From Halorubrum sodomense (GTDB lineage Archaea; Halobacteriota; Halobacteria; Halobacteriales; Haloferacaceae): a DNA stretch of 64,000 nucleotides. The position numbers and the translations under genes were made by a program. The stretch lies in NCBI RefSeq assembly GCF_900111935.1, contig NZ_FOYN01000002.1, positions 124,001 through 188,000 on the forward strand. Reading direction: 5' to 3'. Below are positions 11,758 to 20,204 of this stretch, in pieces. Positions within the stretch are counted from its first letter, which is position 1, and the number at the start of each line of letters is the position of its first letter. The notes under the pieces were generated by a model. The model made no database searches and was not told the DNA's origin. It worked only from the letters and a program-made list of their open reading frames with translations.

Positions 11758-11850
11758 GTCCCGTGACACCCGTCGACACGATCCCGTGACACCCGTCGAC
11801 ACGATTCCGTGACACCCGTCAATACGATCCCGTGACACCCGTCGACACGA
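11758..11850. repeat. Four tandem 23-bp direct repeats in a divergent promoter
   Basis: The unit CCGTGACACCCGTCGACACG plus three bases (ATC/ATT) starts at 11761, 11784, 11807 and 11830, an exact 23-base period. The third copy has AA replacing GC in the second half, and the last copy is slightly truncated. The array lies between the divergent aldolase gene and EF-2, about 75-195 bases from the aldolase start. The 23-base period is close to two helical turns, which would place a bound protein on the same face each time. Confidence 0.9.
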
Positions 11851-11939
11851 AATCGGCGGGGATCGGGGGGTGATCCCCGGCGAAACGGCTACGACGAAAC
11901 ACTACCCTTTTGACCCTCCTTTCGGTAACACACGGTATA

Positions 11940-14129
11940 ATGGGCCGACGCAAGAAGATCGTTCAGGAATGTGAGCGGCTGATGGACTCCCCGGAGAACA
12001 TCCGGAACATCGCCATCGCCGCCCACGTCGACCACGGGAAGACGACGCTCTCCGACAACCTGCTGGCCGGCGCCGGCATGATCTCCCAGGACACCGCGGG
12101 CGAGCAGCTCGCGATGGACACGAAGGAGGACGAGCAGGAGCGGGGGATTACCATCGACGCGGCGAACGTCTCGATGACCCACGAGTACGAGGACACCAAC
12201 CACCTCATCAACCTCATCGACACCCCGGGCCACGTGGACTTCGGGGGCGACGTCACCCGTGCGATGCGCGCGGTCGACGGCGCGCTGGTGGTCGTCGACG
12301 CCGTCGAGGGCGCGATGCCCCAGACGGAGACGGTGCTCCGGCAGGCGCTCCGCGAGGGCGTGAAGCCGACGCTGTTCATCAACAAGGTCGACCGCCTCAT
12401 CTCGGAGCTTCAGGAGGGGCCACAGGAGATGCAAGAGCGGCTCCTCTCCGTCATCGCCGACGTCAACGAGCTCATCCGCGGGATGGCCGAGAACATGGAC
12501 GACATCCCCGAGGACTGGACCGTCTCCGTCGAGGACGGGACGGTCGGGTTCGGCTCCGCGCTGTACAAGTGGGGCGTCTCGATGCCCTCGATGCAGCGGA
12601 CCGGCATGGACTTCGCGGACATCATGGAGCTCGAGCAGAACGACGAGCGGCAGGAGCTCCACGAGCGCACGCCGCTGTCGGACGTCGTGCTCGACATGGT
12701 CTGCGAGCACTTCCCGAACCCGGTCGACGCGCAGCCTCGTCGCGTCCCGCGCATCTGGCGCGGTGACCCGGAGAGCGAGCTGGCCGACACGATGCGGATG
12801 GTCAACGAGGACGGCGAGGTCGTCTTCATGGTCACCGACATCTCCATGGACCCGCACGCGGGCGAGATCGCGACGGGCCGCGTCTTCTCCGGGACCTTAG
12901 AGAAGGGCCAGGAGCTGTACGTCTCCGGGACCGCCGGCAAGAACCGCATCCAGAGCGTCGGGCTCTTCATGGGATCGGAACGCGAGGAGGTGGACCGCGT
13001 CCCGGCGGGGAACATCGCGTCGGTCACCGGCCTCCGCGACGCCATCGCCGGCTCCACCGTCTCCTCCGTGGAGATGACGCCGTTCGAGTCGATCGAGCAC
13101 ATCTCCGAGCCGGTCATCACGAAGTCCGTCGAGGCCCAGAACATGGACGACCTGCCGAAGCTCATCGAGACGCTCCAGCAGGTCGCCAAGGAGGACCCGA
13201 CGATCCAGATCGAGATCAACGAGGACACCGGCGAGCACCTCATCAGCGGCCAGGGCGAGCTCCACCTCGAAGTGATCACCCAGCGGATCCGCGACAATCA
13301 GGGCATCCCGGTCATCACCGGCGAACCGATCGTCGTGTTCCGCGAACAGCCCCAGGAGGCCTCCCGCGAGGTCGAGGGGCAGTCCCCGAACCGCCACAAC
13401 AAGTTCTACCTCACCGTCGAGCCGATGGACCAGGACATCGTCGACGCCATCCAGCTCGGCGAGGTCTCGATGGACATGCCCGAACTGGAGCGCCGCGAGG
13501 CGCTGCAGGAGGCCGGCATGGACAAGGACACCTCGCAGAACGTCGAGGACATCCACCGGACCAACATCCTCATCGACGACACGAAGGGGATCCAGCACCT
13601 CAACGAGACGATGGAGCTCGTCTTGGAGGGGCTTCAGGAAGCGCTCGACGACGGTCCGCTGGCCGCCGAGCCGGTCCAGGGGTCGCTGTTCCGCCTCCAC
13701 GACGCGAAGCTCCACGAGGACACCATCCACCGCGGGCCCGCGCAGGTCATCCCGGCGGTCCGCGACGCGGTCCACCGCGCGCTGATCGACGGCGAGGTCC
13801 GCCTGCTGGAGCCGATCCAGGACGTCCGCATCGACGTCCCCTCGGAGCACATGGGCGCCGCGTCCGGCGAGATCCAGGGCCGCCGCGGTCGCGTCGACGA
13901 CATGTACCAGGAGGGCGACCTGATGGTCGTCGAGGGCATCGCGCCCGTCGAGGAGATGATCGGCTTCTCCTCCGACATCCGTTCGGCCACCGAGGGTCGG
14001 GCCTCGTGGAACACCGAGAACGCGGGCTTCCGCGTCCTCGTCGACAACCTCCAGCGCGAGAAGATCATGGAGATCCGCGAGCGCAAGGGGATGAAGCTGG
14101 AACTGCCGCAGTCGATCGACTACTTCTAA
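11940..14129 (+). CDS. fusA: Translation elongation factor aEF-2
   Basis: GTPase that drives ribosomal translocation, 729 residues. G1 [10 protein letters not shown]2 region [12 protein letters not shown]3 [10 protein letters not shown] and G4 NKVD are present. Domain IV holds [20 protein letters not shown], where the His of IHRG is the site of diphthamide modification. The sequence starts [15 protein letters not shown], the normal archaeal N-terminus, so the in-frame ATG ten codons upstream (11910) is rejected. A standalone gene, convergent with nothing, with the 23-bp repeats upstream. Confidence 0.98.
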   Translation: MGRRKKIVQECERLMDSPENIRNIAIAAHVDHGKTTLSDNLLAGAGMISQDTAGEQLAMDTKEDEQERGITIDAANVSMTHEYEDTNHLINLIDTPGHVDFGGDVTRAMRAVDGALVVVDAVEGAMPQTETVLRQALREGVKPTLFINKVDRLISELQEGPQEMQERLLSVIADVNELIRGMAENMDDIPEDWTVSVEDGTVGFGSALYKWGVSMPSMQRTGMDFADIMELEQNDERQELHERTPLSDVVLDMVCEHFPNPVDAQPRRVPRIWRGDPESELADTMRMVNEDGEVVFMVTDISMDPHAGEIATGRVFSGTLEKGQELYVSGTAGKNRIQSVGLFMGSEREEVDRVPAGNIASVTGLRDAIAGSTVSSVEMTPFESIEHISEPVITKSVEAQNMDDLPKLIETLQQVAKEDPTIQIEINEDTGEHLISGQGELHLEVITQRIRDNQGIPVITGEPIVVFREQPQEASREVEGQSPNRHNKFYLTVEPMDQDIVDAIQLGEVSMDMPELERREALQEAGMDKDTSQNVEDIHRTNILIDDTKGIQHLNETMELVLEGLQEALDDGPLAAEPVQGSLFRLHDAKLHEDTIHRGPAQVIPAVRDAVHRALIDGEVRLLEPIQDVRIDVPSEHMGAASGEIQGRRGRVDDMYQEGDLMVVEGIAPVEEMIGFSSDIRSATEGRASWNTENAGFRVLVDNLQREKIMEIRERKGMKLELPQSIDYF

Positions 14130-14156
14130 GTCGACGGCGCGGTCCGCGGTTTCGGC

Positions 14157-14183
14157 CGTTTCTCTCGCTCTTTTCCCGTTATT
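14157..14183 (+). terminator. T-rich terminator region after EF-2
   Basis: Pyrimidine-rich TTTCTCTCGCTCTTTTCCCG about 30 bases after the EF-2 stop. It is the only oligo-T sequence in this gap and is a plausible archaeal terminator. Confidence 0.4.
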
Positions 14184-14337
14184 CTCTCGCCTTCTTCGGC
14201 TCTGACTTCCCACAGCGGCGGATCGACCGAACCGACCGCCTACCCACTCGAATCCGTGCGCCGCGTTGGCAGACGAGAGAGAGGCAACGCCTGCCCCCGC
14301 CGAAGGCTTATACCCGATCGTCCGACTCCGTTCGGGT

Positions 14338-14478
14338 ATGCAGACGGGCACGACTCCACCCCGGCGCACCGCGACGGAGCCACCGAGCGACCGCTCCACG
14401 CCGGGGACAGGAACGTGTCCGCGAACGCGCGTCCCGGACCGGGCCGACCGCGGCGACGCGCCGGAGGTGACGGCGTGA
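14338..14478 (+). CDS. Putative Thr-rich leader ORF of the ACT-hom operon
   Basis: 46-codon ORF that begins exactly where a leaderless transcript should: a CTTATAC element at 14307-14313 is centred 28 bases before the ATG. Its TGA stop (14476-14478) overlaps the GTG start of the ACT gene in a GTGA junction, the same coupling seen one gene later. Ten of the 46 residues are Thr, including Thr-Gly-Thr-Thr near the N-terminus and further runs. It is Pro/Arg-rich and not acidic, unlike an ordinary haloarchaeal protein. It could be a regulatory leader peptide for threonine biosynthesis, or a non-coding stretch with chance composition. Confidence 0.4.
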   Translation: MQTGTTPPRRTATEPPSDRSTPGTGTCPRTRVPDRADRGDAPEVTA

Positions 14479-15104
14479 GCGACCGCCGCGACGGGGCGCC
14501 GGAGGCCGCGCTCGACGCGGAGGACGCGGCCGCTCCAGTCGACGGCGAGGGCGGCGACGCGCCCTCTCCGGACGGCGGCCACGCGGCGGCGACGCCCTCG
14601 ACGCACACGGTCCGGCTGGAGCTCGTCGACGAACCCGGACAGCTGCTCGCCGCGCTCCACCCGATCGCGGACAACGGCGGGAACCTCCTGTCGATCTACC
14701 ACGAGCGCGGGAACAAGACGCCCCGCGGGCGGATCCCGGTCGAGGTCGACTTCGAGGCGACCCCCGAGCGGTTCGAGGAGATCGTCGACGCGCTCCGCAG
14801 CGAGGGCGTGAACGTGATGCAGGCGGGCACCGAGCGGTACGCGGAGGAGGTGACGCTGCTCCTGTTCGGCCACCTCATCGACACCGACCTCTCCGACACG
14901 CTCTCGCGGATCGAGGCCTGCGAGTCGGCGTCGGTCGCCGACGTGTCGCTCGCGGCCCCGCAGGGCACCGAGGAGGCGTCGAGCGCGCGGCTCCGGCTCG
15001 AGGCTCGCGCGGGCGAGACGGAGGCGGCGCTCTCGGCGGTCCGCGAGCTGGCGACCGAGAAAGAGCTTCGGGTCGTCGAGCCGCTCACGGGGGTGGACGC
15101 GTGA
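14475..15104 (+). CDS. ACT-domain amino-acid-binding regulatory protein
   Basis: 209-residue protein with two ACT-like modules. After a low-complexity acidic N-terminus, the first ACT domain opens HTVRLELVDEPGQLLAAL and continues with IADNGGNLLSIYHERG; a second ACT-like half follows (VTLLLFGHLIDTDLSDTL). Such proteins sense amino acids. It is translationally coupled by GTGA to homoserine dehydrogenase, which itself lacks a C-terminal ACT domain, so this protein is the likely threonine-sensing partner (inference). The GTG at 14475 is favoured because it overlaps the upstream stop; a GTG at 14418 is an alternative. Confidence 0.85.
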   Translation: MSDRRDGAPEAALDAEDAAAPVDGEGGDAPSPDGGHAAATPSTHTVRLELVDEPGQLLAALHPIADNGGNLLSIYHERGNKTPRGRIPVEVDFEATPERFEEIVDALRSEGVNVMQAGTERYAEEVTLLLFGHLIDTDLSDTLSRIEACESASVADVSLAAPQGTEEASSARLRLEARAGETEAALSAVRELATEKELRVVEPLTGVDA

Positions 15105-16108
15105 GACTCGCGGTTATCGGTGCGGGGGCGGTCGGGCGCTCCGTCGTCGAACTGGCCGGCGAGTACGGCCACGAGGTCGTCGCGGTCGCGGACTCGTCGA
15201 GCGCGGTCGTCGCGGACGGGACGGGCGGCACGGGCGGCCCGGGCTCGGACGGACGCGCCGGCGTCGACCCCGACGCGGTCGCGGCCCGGAAGGCGGAACG
15301 GGGAATCGTCGGGGACGACGACCCCGCGGACGCGCTCGCGGCCGACTACGACGTCCTCGTGGAGGCGACGCCGACGACGCTCGGCGACGCCGAGCCGGGC
15401 TTCTCGCACGTGACGACCGCCCTGGAGCGCGACCGCCACGCCGTCCTCGCGAACAAGGGACCGGTCGCGGAGCGGTTCGGGGACCTCCGGGCGGCCGTCG
15501 ACGACAGCGACGGCGAGATCCGCTTCGAGGCGACGGTGGGCGGCGCGATCCCCGCGGTGTCGACCGTCGAGGACATCGAGCCGGGCCACGTCACCGCGGT
15601 CCGGGGCGTGCTCAACGGGACGGCGAACTTCATCCTCACGCGGATGGCGGCGGAGGGACTCGATTACGATCACGTGCTCGCGGAGGCACAGGACCTCGGC
15701 GTCGCGGAGGCCGACCCCTCCTTCGACGTGGACGGCACCGACGCGGCGCTGAAGTGCGTCATCCTCGCGAACGTGCTCTCCTTCGGCGCGGTCGACGACC
15801 CGACCGACGCCCGGGAGTTCACGCTCGAGGACGCCGACGTCTCCGGGATCCGCGACGTGCCCGGCTCCGCGCTCCGGCTCGCCGCCGAGGACGGCCGGAC
15901 GGTGCGGCTGATCGGCGAGGCGACCGGGGAGGCGGTCCGGGTCGCGCCGCGGCTCGTCCCCGAGAACGGGACGCTCGCGGTCTCCGGCACGCAGAACATC
16001 GTCCAGATCGAGACCTCCCACGCCGGCCGGCTCAACATCTCCGGCCGCGGCGCGGGCGGCCCGGAGACCGCGAGCGCGGTCCTCGGCGACGTGGGGCGAC
16101 TGGAGTAG
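15101..16108 (+). CDS. hom: Homoserine dehydrogenase
   Basis: Reduces aspartate semialdehyde to homoserine with NAD(P)H, the branch-point step to threonine and methionine. 335 residues. The Rossmann motif GAGAVGRS is at the N-terminus; the catalytic lysine is in NKGPVA (Lys119); GVLNGTANFILTRM and the DPSFDVDGTDAALKCVILAN signature, with substrate-binding acidic residues, follow. No ACT domain is fused. The start overlaps the ACT gene stop by four bases (GTGA). It is followed by aEF-1alpha after 174 bases with its own promoter. Confidence 0.96.
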   Translation: MRLAVIGAGAVGRSVVELAGEYGHEVVAVADSSSAVVADGTGGTGGPGSDGRAGVDPDAVAARKAERGIVGDDDPADALAADYDVLVEATPTTLGDAEPGFSHVTTALERDRHAVLANKGPVAERFGDLRAAVDDSDGEIRFEATVGGAIPAVSTVEDIEPGHVTAVRGVLNGTANFILTRMAAEGLDYDHVLAEAQDLGVAEADPSFDVDGTDAALKCVILANVLSFGAVDDPTDAREFTLEDADVSGIRDVPGSALRLAAEDGRTVRLIGEATGEAVRVAPRLVPENGTLAVSGTQNIVQIETSHAGRLNISGRGAGGPETASAVLGDVGRLE

Positions 16109-16282
16109 GTCGCTCCGGGTGCCGATTCCGCCACCGCGAGCCGGGGCGTGCGTCGTTCTGCCGTGCCCCGCGTTGTCGAGAATCGCCGGACCGCGGCGCG
16201 ATACTCTGTGGCCCGTATCGAAACCGTTTTAGTGGAATCTACCGAAACTTACTCACAGAGCGCCTTAGCGCGTGATTACCCC

Positions 16283-17548
16283 ATGAGTGACAAACCGCAC
16301 CAGAACCTGGCCATTATCGGCCACGTCGACCACGGCAAGAGCACGCTCGTGGGTCGCCTCCTCTTCGAGACGGGGAGCGTCCCCGAGCACGTAATCGAGC
16401 AGCACCGCGAGGAAGCCGAAGAGAAGGGCAAGGGCGGCTTCGAGTTCGCCTACGTGATGGACAACCTCGCCGAGGAGCGCGAGCGCGGCGTCACGATCGA
16501 CATCGCCCACCAGGAGTTCGACACGGACACCTACTACTTCACCATCGTCGACTGCCCGGGCCACCGTGACTTCGTGAAGAACATGATCACGGGCGCCTCG
16601 CAGGCCGACAACGCGGTGCTGGTGGTCGCGGCCGACGACGGCGTCGCGCCCCAGACCCGCGAGCACGTGTTCCTGGCCCGCACGCTCGGGATCAACGAGC
16701 TCATCATCGGCGTCAACAAGATGGATCTGGTCGACTACCAGGAGTCCTCCTACAAGGAGGTCATCGGCGAGGTCGAGGACCTGCTCAACCAGGTCCGCTT
16801 CGCGACCGACGACACCACGTTCGTGCCGATCTCGGCGTTCGAGGGCGACAACGTCGCCGAGGCGTCCGAGAACACGCCGTGGTACGACGGCCCGACCCTG
16901 CTGGAGTCGCTCAACGACCTCCCGGAGACCGAGCCGCCGACGGACGCGCCGCTGCGTCTCCCCATCCAGGACGTCTACACCATCTCCGGCATCGGGACCG
17001 TCCCCGTGGGACGCGTCGAGACCGGAATCTTAAACACCGGCGACAACGTCTCCTTCCAGCCGTCCGACGTGGGCGGCGAGGTGAAGACGATCGAGATGCA
17101 CCACGAGGAGGTGCCCGAGGCCGGCCCCGGCGACAACGTCGGGTTCAACGTCCGCGGTATCGGGAAAGACGACATCCGCCGCGGCGACGTCGTCGGCCCC
17201 GCCGACGACCCGCCGAGCGTCGCCGAGACGTTCAAGGCGCAGGTCGTCGTCATGCAGCACCCGTCGGTCATCACGGCCGGCTACACGCCGGTCTTCCACG
17301 CCCACACGGCGCAGGTCGCCTGTACGATCGAGTCGATCGACCAGAAGATCGACCCCTCGTCGGGCGAGGTCGCCGAGGAGAACCCGGACTTCATCAAGTC
17401 CGGCGACGCCGCGGTCGTCACCGTGCGTCCCCAGAAACCGCTCAGCATCGAGCCGTCCGGCGAGATTCCGGAACTCGGCAGCTTCGCCATCCGCGACATG
17501 GGTCAGACCATCGCGGCCGGCAAGGTGCTCGAAGTCAACGAGCGATAA
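16283..17548 (+). CDS. tuf: Translation elongation factor aEF-1alpha
   Basis: GTPase that brings aminoacyl-tRNA to the ribosome; 421 residues. Motifs: [10 protein letters not shown] (G1), [12 protein letters not shown] (G2), VDCPGHRDF (G3), VNKMDL (G4). Domains II and III (beta barrels) follow with [19 protein letters not shown]. The N-terminus [14 protein letters not shown] is the conserved haloarchaeal start, so upstream in-frame codons are excluded. It forms a two-gene operon with rps10, whose ATG comes three bases after this stop. A TTTTAG element near 16227 may be the TATA box, giving a short leader. Confidence 0.98.
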   Translation: MSDKPHQNLAIIGHVDHGKSTLVGRLLFETGSVPEHVIEQHREEAEEKGKGGFEFAYVMDNLAEERERGVTIDIAHQEFDTDTYYFTIVDCPGHRDFVKNMITGASQADNAVLVVAADDGVAPQTREHVFLARTLGINELIIGVNKMDLVDYQESSYKEVIGEVEDLLNQVRFATDDTTFVPISAFEGDNVAEASENTPWYDGPTLLESLNDLPETEPPTDAPLRLPIQDVYTISGIGTVPVGRVETGILNTGDNVSFQPSDVGGEVKTIEMHHEEVPEAGPGDNVGFNVRGIGKDDIRRGDVVGPADDPPSVAETFKAQVVVMQHPSVITAGYTPVFHAHTAQVACTIESIDQKIDPSSGEVAEENPDFIKSGDAAVVTVRPQKPLSIEPSGEIPELGSFAIRDMGQTIAAGKVLEVNER

Positions 17549-17551
17549 TCG

Positions 17552-17860
17552 ATGCAGCAGGCACGCGTCCGCCTCGCCGGCACGAGCCCCGAGGACCTCG
17601 ACGACATCTGCGACGACGTCCGCGAGATCGCGGACTCGACGGGAGTCGCCCTGTCGGGCCCGATCCCGCTGCCGACGAAGACGCTCGAGATCCCGTCGCG
17701 CAAGTCCCCGGACGGTGAGGGGACGGCGACGTGGGAGCACTGGGAGATGCGCGTCCACAAGCGGCTGATCGACATTGACGCCGACGAGCGCGCGCTCCGC
17801 CAGCTCATGCGCGTCCAAGTGCCGAACGACGTCAGCATCGAGATCGTTCTCGAAGACTGA
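17552..17860 (+). CDS. rps10: 30S ribosomal protein uS10
   Basis: 102-residue small-subunit protein, the standard archaeal partner gene of aEF-1alpha. Recognised by [16 protein letters not shown], the [23 protein letters not shown] loop and the terminal [10 protein letters not shown]. It lies three bases after tuf and is surely cotranscribed with it. Confidence 0.98.
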   Translation: MQQARVRLAGTSPEDLDDICDDVREIADSTGVALSGPIPLPTKTLEIPSRKSPDGEGTATWEHWEMRVHKRLIDIDADERALRQLMRVQVPNDVSIEIVLED

Positions 17861-17871
17861 GCGCTAGGGCG

Positions 17872-17898
17872 TTTCTCTTTCCCCCTCTCGTTTTTTCG
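17872..17898 (+). terminator. T-rich terminator after rps10
   Basis: Pyrimidine tract ending in six T residues (17891-17896) shortly after the rps10 stop. Typical for an archaeal terminator and well placed before the convergent rhomboid gene. Confidence 0.5.
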
Positions 17899-17951
17899 TC
17901 CCGTCCAGCGGCGGCGCCGCCGATCGCGTCTCGCCCGGGGTCCCGCCCCGC

Positions 17952-18512
17952 TCAGCTCGCGTCGAGCAGCCCGACGCGCCCGGCGACGAGCCCGCAGAAC
18001 GCCCCGGTCGCGTGCGCGATCAGCGCGACGCCCGGCGCGGCCGTCGTCGCGGTGAGGACGACGGCGACGAGCCCGAACAGGAGCAGTTGGACCCGCGGCG
18101 AGAGCCGGAGCCGGTCGAACAGCGTCGCGCTCACGACGTTGCCGGCGAGCAGGTAGCCGCCGAGCGCGAAGACGGCGCCGCTGATCCCCAACACGGCGGC
18201 CGGGGGGCCGAGCAGGCTCCCGACGGTCACCTGCGCGGCGCCCGCGAGCGCGCCGGTGGCGACCACGAACGCGTGGAAGCGCGGGCGGGTCGTCCGGCGC
18301 TCGACGAGGGGACCGACGAGCAGCAGCGCGAGGGCGTTCGCCACGAGGTGACCGACGGAGCCGTGCGCGTACACGCTGGTGACGAGGGTCCACGGGGCGA
18401 CGGAGAGGGGCGTCGACAGCGCGAGGAGTCCGAAGCGGCCGACGAGGCTCAGGAGGGCCTGTGCGGCGCCGACGAGGAGGACGATCCCGAGCGTTTCGAG
18501 GGTGGCGCGCAT
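17952..18512 (-). CDS. Rhomboid-family intramembrane serine protease
   Basis: 186-residue integral membrane protein with about six transmembrane helices. The catalytic dyad is visible: Ser111 in GISGAVFALGG and His167 in ALIAHATGAFCGLVAG; the HLVANALALLLVGPLVE helix with its leading His-Asn pair is the usual TM2. It would cleave membrane proteins within the bilayer. It is shorter than many rhomboids and has no extra soluble domain. Its 3' end faces the rps10 operon. Confidence 0.88.
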   Translation of the reverse strand: MRATLETLGIVLLVGAAQALLSLVGRFGLLALSTPLSVAPWTLVTSVYAHGSVGHLVANALALLLVGPLVERRTTRPRFHAFVVATGALAGAAQVTVGSLLGPPAAVLGISGAVFALGGYLLAGNVVSATLFDRLRLSPRVQLLLFGLVAVVLTATTAAPGVALIAHATGAFCGLVAGRVGLLDAS

Positions 18513-18592
18513 CGGGCGAGGGTTGGAACCGCGCGGTGAAAAGGGTGTGCGGGGCCGACCGTTGCGGGTCGCGCGGGGGAGCCCGGCGCGAC

Positions 18593-18895
18593 TCAGATCA
18601 CGTCGTCGGGGTCGTGCGCGTTCGCCATCCGGGCCGCCTCGGCGGCGTACCGCTCGCGGTCGTCGGGGTCGTCGACGGTCCCGACGTTCGACGACGCCGC
18701 GTCGACGGCGGCCGTGGTGTCGCGCACGTCAGAGAAGGAGGTGAGCGCGCGCTCCTTCCGGAAGTAGCGCTCGCCGTCCGGCGTCGCGTACGTGAGGATC
18801 ACCATATTTTGCTCGTCGTCGGAGTAGGTGCGCTCGACGAGCCACATCCGCACGGCGTCGGTCGCGGAGCCGGGGACGGCCTCGTTCGCGTTCAT
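18593..18895 (-). CDS. Small conserved-type protein of unknown function
   Basis: 100-residue soluble protein that opens MNANEAVPGSATDAVRMWLVERTYSDDEQNM when read in two parts, followed by an acidic helical C-terminal half ending DPDDVI. The N-terminal half looks like a small beta-rich domain (VILTYATPDGERYFRKERAL). The ATG at 18895 is chosen; an in-frame TTG lies nine codons upstream. I do not recognise a function. It is divergent from the iron-box flippase gene and separated by about 145 bases. Confidence 0.7.
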   Translation of the reverse strand: MNANEAVPGSATDAVRMWLVERTYSDDEQNMVILTYATPDGERYFRKERALTSFSDVRDTTAAVDAASSNVGTVDDPDDRERYAAEAARMANAHDPDDVI

Positions 18896-19017
18896 GCGTG
18901 GTATTTCTATTTCCACGAACAAACGTGTTGCGTCGGTTCGGAGCCCGGCCGCGCCGCCGCCGCTCGGCGCGTCGACGAGCCCCCGCCGCTTCTCCGCGAA
19001 CCGCCAGCGTTTTATTC

Positions 19018-19033
19018 TTTAGGGCGACCTAAA
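19018..19033. promoter_or_regulatory. Iron box 1 (DtxR/SirR-type operator)
   Basis: Perfect inverted repeat TTTAGG-GCGA-CCTAAA located seven bases before the flippase ATG and just after a TTTATTC TATA element, so a bound repressor would block the leaderless start. The same palindrome recurs at 20177, 21406, 26509 and 28773. Confidence 0.85.
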
Positions 19034-19040
19034 CGAATGG

Positions 19041-20174
19041 ATGAACCCGCGCGTCGCCGCCGCTCGGCTCCGCGAGCGCCTCGTTCGACTTCGGGAGCGT
19101 CTGCCCCGAGGCTCGCTCGCGGTCGCGGGGACGGTCCTCGTCCTCGCGGTCGGCGGCGCGGTGCTGACGCGGACCCTCGACGTCGAGGCCGTCGTCGCGA
19201 CGGCGGTCGCGGCTGACCCGTGGCTCCTCCTCGCGGCGCTCGCCGTCTACCTCGCCTCGTGGCCGGTCCGCGGTCGACGGTACGGCGACGTGCTCGCGCC
19301 GATGGGTCACCGCCCTCGCACGGCGTTCCTCACGGCGACGGTGTTCGCGAGTCAGACGGCGAACCTGATCGTCCCCGCGCGGGCCGGCGACGGGGTGCGC
19401 GCGTACCTGCTGAACGACCGCCGCGGCGTCCCCTATCCCACCGGCGTCGCGTCGCTGGCGGTCGAGCGCGCCTTCGACCTGGTCGCGCTCGGCGTCCTCG
19501 GCGGCGCCGCGCTCGCGGCCCTGCTCGTCGACGGGCGGGCCGCGGCGCCGGACGGGTCGGGGCGAGCGGTCGCGGCCGCCGGGGTGATCGCGCTCGCGGC
19601 CGCGCTCGGCTCGGCGGTCACCGTCGCGGTCGCTCGGAGCGACCGCCGGTTCGGTCCGGCGCTCCGCGACCGCGCCGACGGCCCCCGACTCTCTCGGGTC
19701 GTCGACGCCGCGGTCCGGTTCGGCGCCGCCGTCCGCGTCGTCGCCGCCGACGCGGGCGCACTCGTCCGGGTGTCGCTCGCGAGCGGCGTCGTGTGGGGGG
19801 TAGACGCCCTGACCGCGATCCTCGTGCTCGCGTCGCTCGCGGGCGGATTCGGGGGCGGCGTCGACCCGGCGACGCTGCTCGTCGTCGGCACCCTCGCCGT
19901 CTCGGCCGGGAACCTCGCGAAGGTGTTGCCGCTCTCGCAGGGCGGAATCGGGCTGTACGAGGCGGCGTTCACCGGAGTCGTCGTCGCGACCACGCCGCTT
20001 CCGGCCGCGACCGCGCTCGCCGCGGCCGCGCTCGACCACGCGCTGAAAAACGCCGTCACGCTCGCGGGCGGCGGGTTCGTCGCGGCCGCGTTCGACCTCT
20101 CGTTCGCGGACGCACCCGACGAGTCGGAACGCGAACCGGGCACGACGGCGACGCGGCCGACGGCGGACCGCTAA
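19041..20174 (+). CDS. Lipid-flippase-like membrane protein (UPF0104/LPG synthase TM family)
   Basis: 377-residue polytopic protein of the UPF0104/YbhN family, which includes the transmembrane half of lysylphosphatidylglycerol synthase and haloarchaeal proteins linked to glycan-lipid movement. About eight hydrophobic helices are visible. Family motifs include FASQTANLIVPARAGDGVRAYLL, ASLAVERAFDLVALGVLGG and the LPLSQGGIGLYEAAFTGVV loop near the end. It is the first gene of the iron-box block and starts seven bases after iron box 1. Iron box 2 begins three bases after its stop. Transport of a lipid-linked sugar is a guess from neighbours. Confidence 0.82.
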   Translation: MNPRVAAARLRERLVRLRERLPRGSLAVAGTVLVLAVGGAVLTRTLDVEAVVATAVAADPWLLLAALAVYLASWPVRGRRYGDVLAPMGHRPRTAFLTATVFASQTANLIVPARAGDGVRAYLLNDRRGVPYPTGVASLAVERAFDLVALGVLGGAALAALLVDGRAAAPDGSGRAVAAAGVIALAAALGSAVTVAVARSDRRFGPALRDRADGPRLSRVVDAAVRFGAAVRVVAADAGALVRVSLASGVVWGVDALTAILVLASLAGGFGGGVDPATLLVVGTLAVSAGNLAKVLPLSQGGIGLYEAAFTGVVVATTPLPAATALAAAALDHALKNAVTLAGGGFVAAAFDLSFADAPDESEREPGTTATRPTADR

Positions 20175-20176
20175 AC

Positions 20177-20194
20177 TTTTAGGTGAGCCTAAAA
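20177..20194. promoter_or_regulatory. Iron box 2
   Basis: Perfect palindrome TTTTAGG-TGAG-CCTAAAA with 7-bp arms, ten bases before the ATG of the GT75 gene. The left arm coincides with the expected TATA position, so binding should exclude TBP. Confidence 0.88.
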
Positions 20195-20204
20195 ACAGTC
20201 GGGT

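Noticed and set aside
11758..11850. 23-bp tandem repeats as CRISPR or as a replication origin
   Set aside because: There are no spacers, and no orc1/cdc6 gene or origin-recognition-box pattern is nearby.
11910..11939. Upstream ATG for EF-2
   Set aside because: The added ten residues are not part of archaeal EF-2, and the ATG at 11940 starts the conserved MGRRKKIV sequence.
16148..16282. Upstream extension of aEF-1alpha
   Set aside because: The 45 extra codons are basic and unlike the protein; [14 protein letters not shown] at 16283 is the family start.
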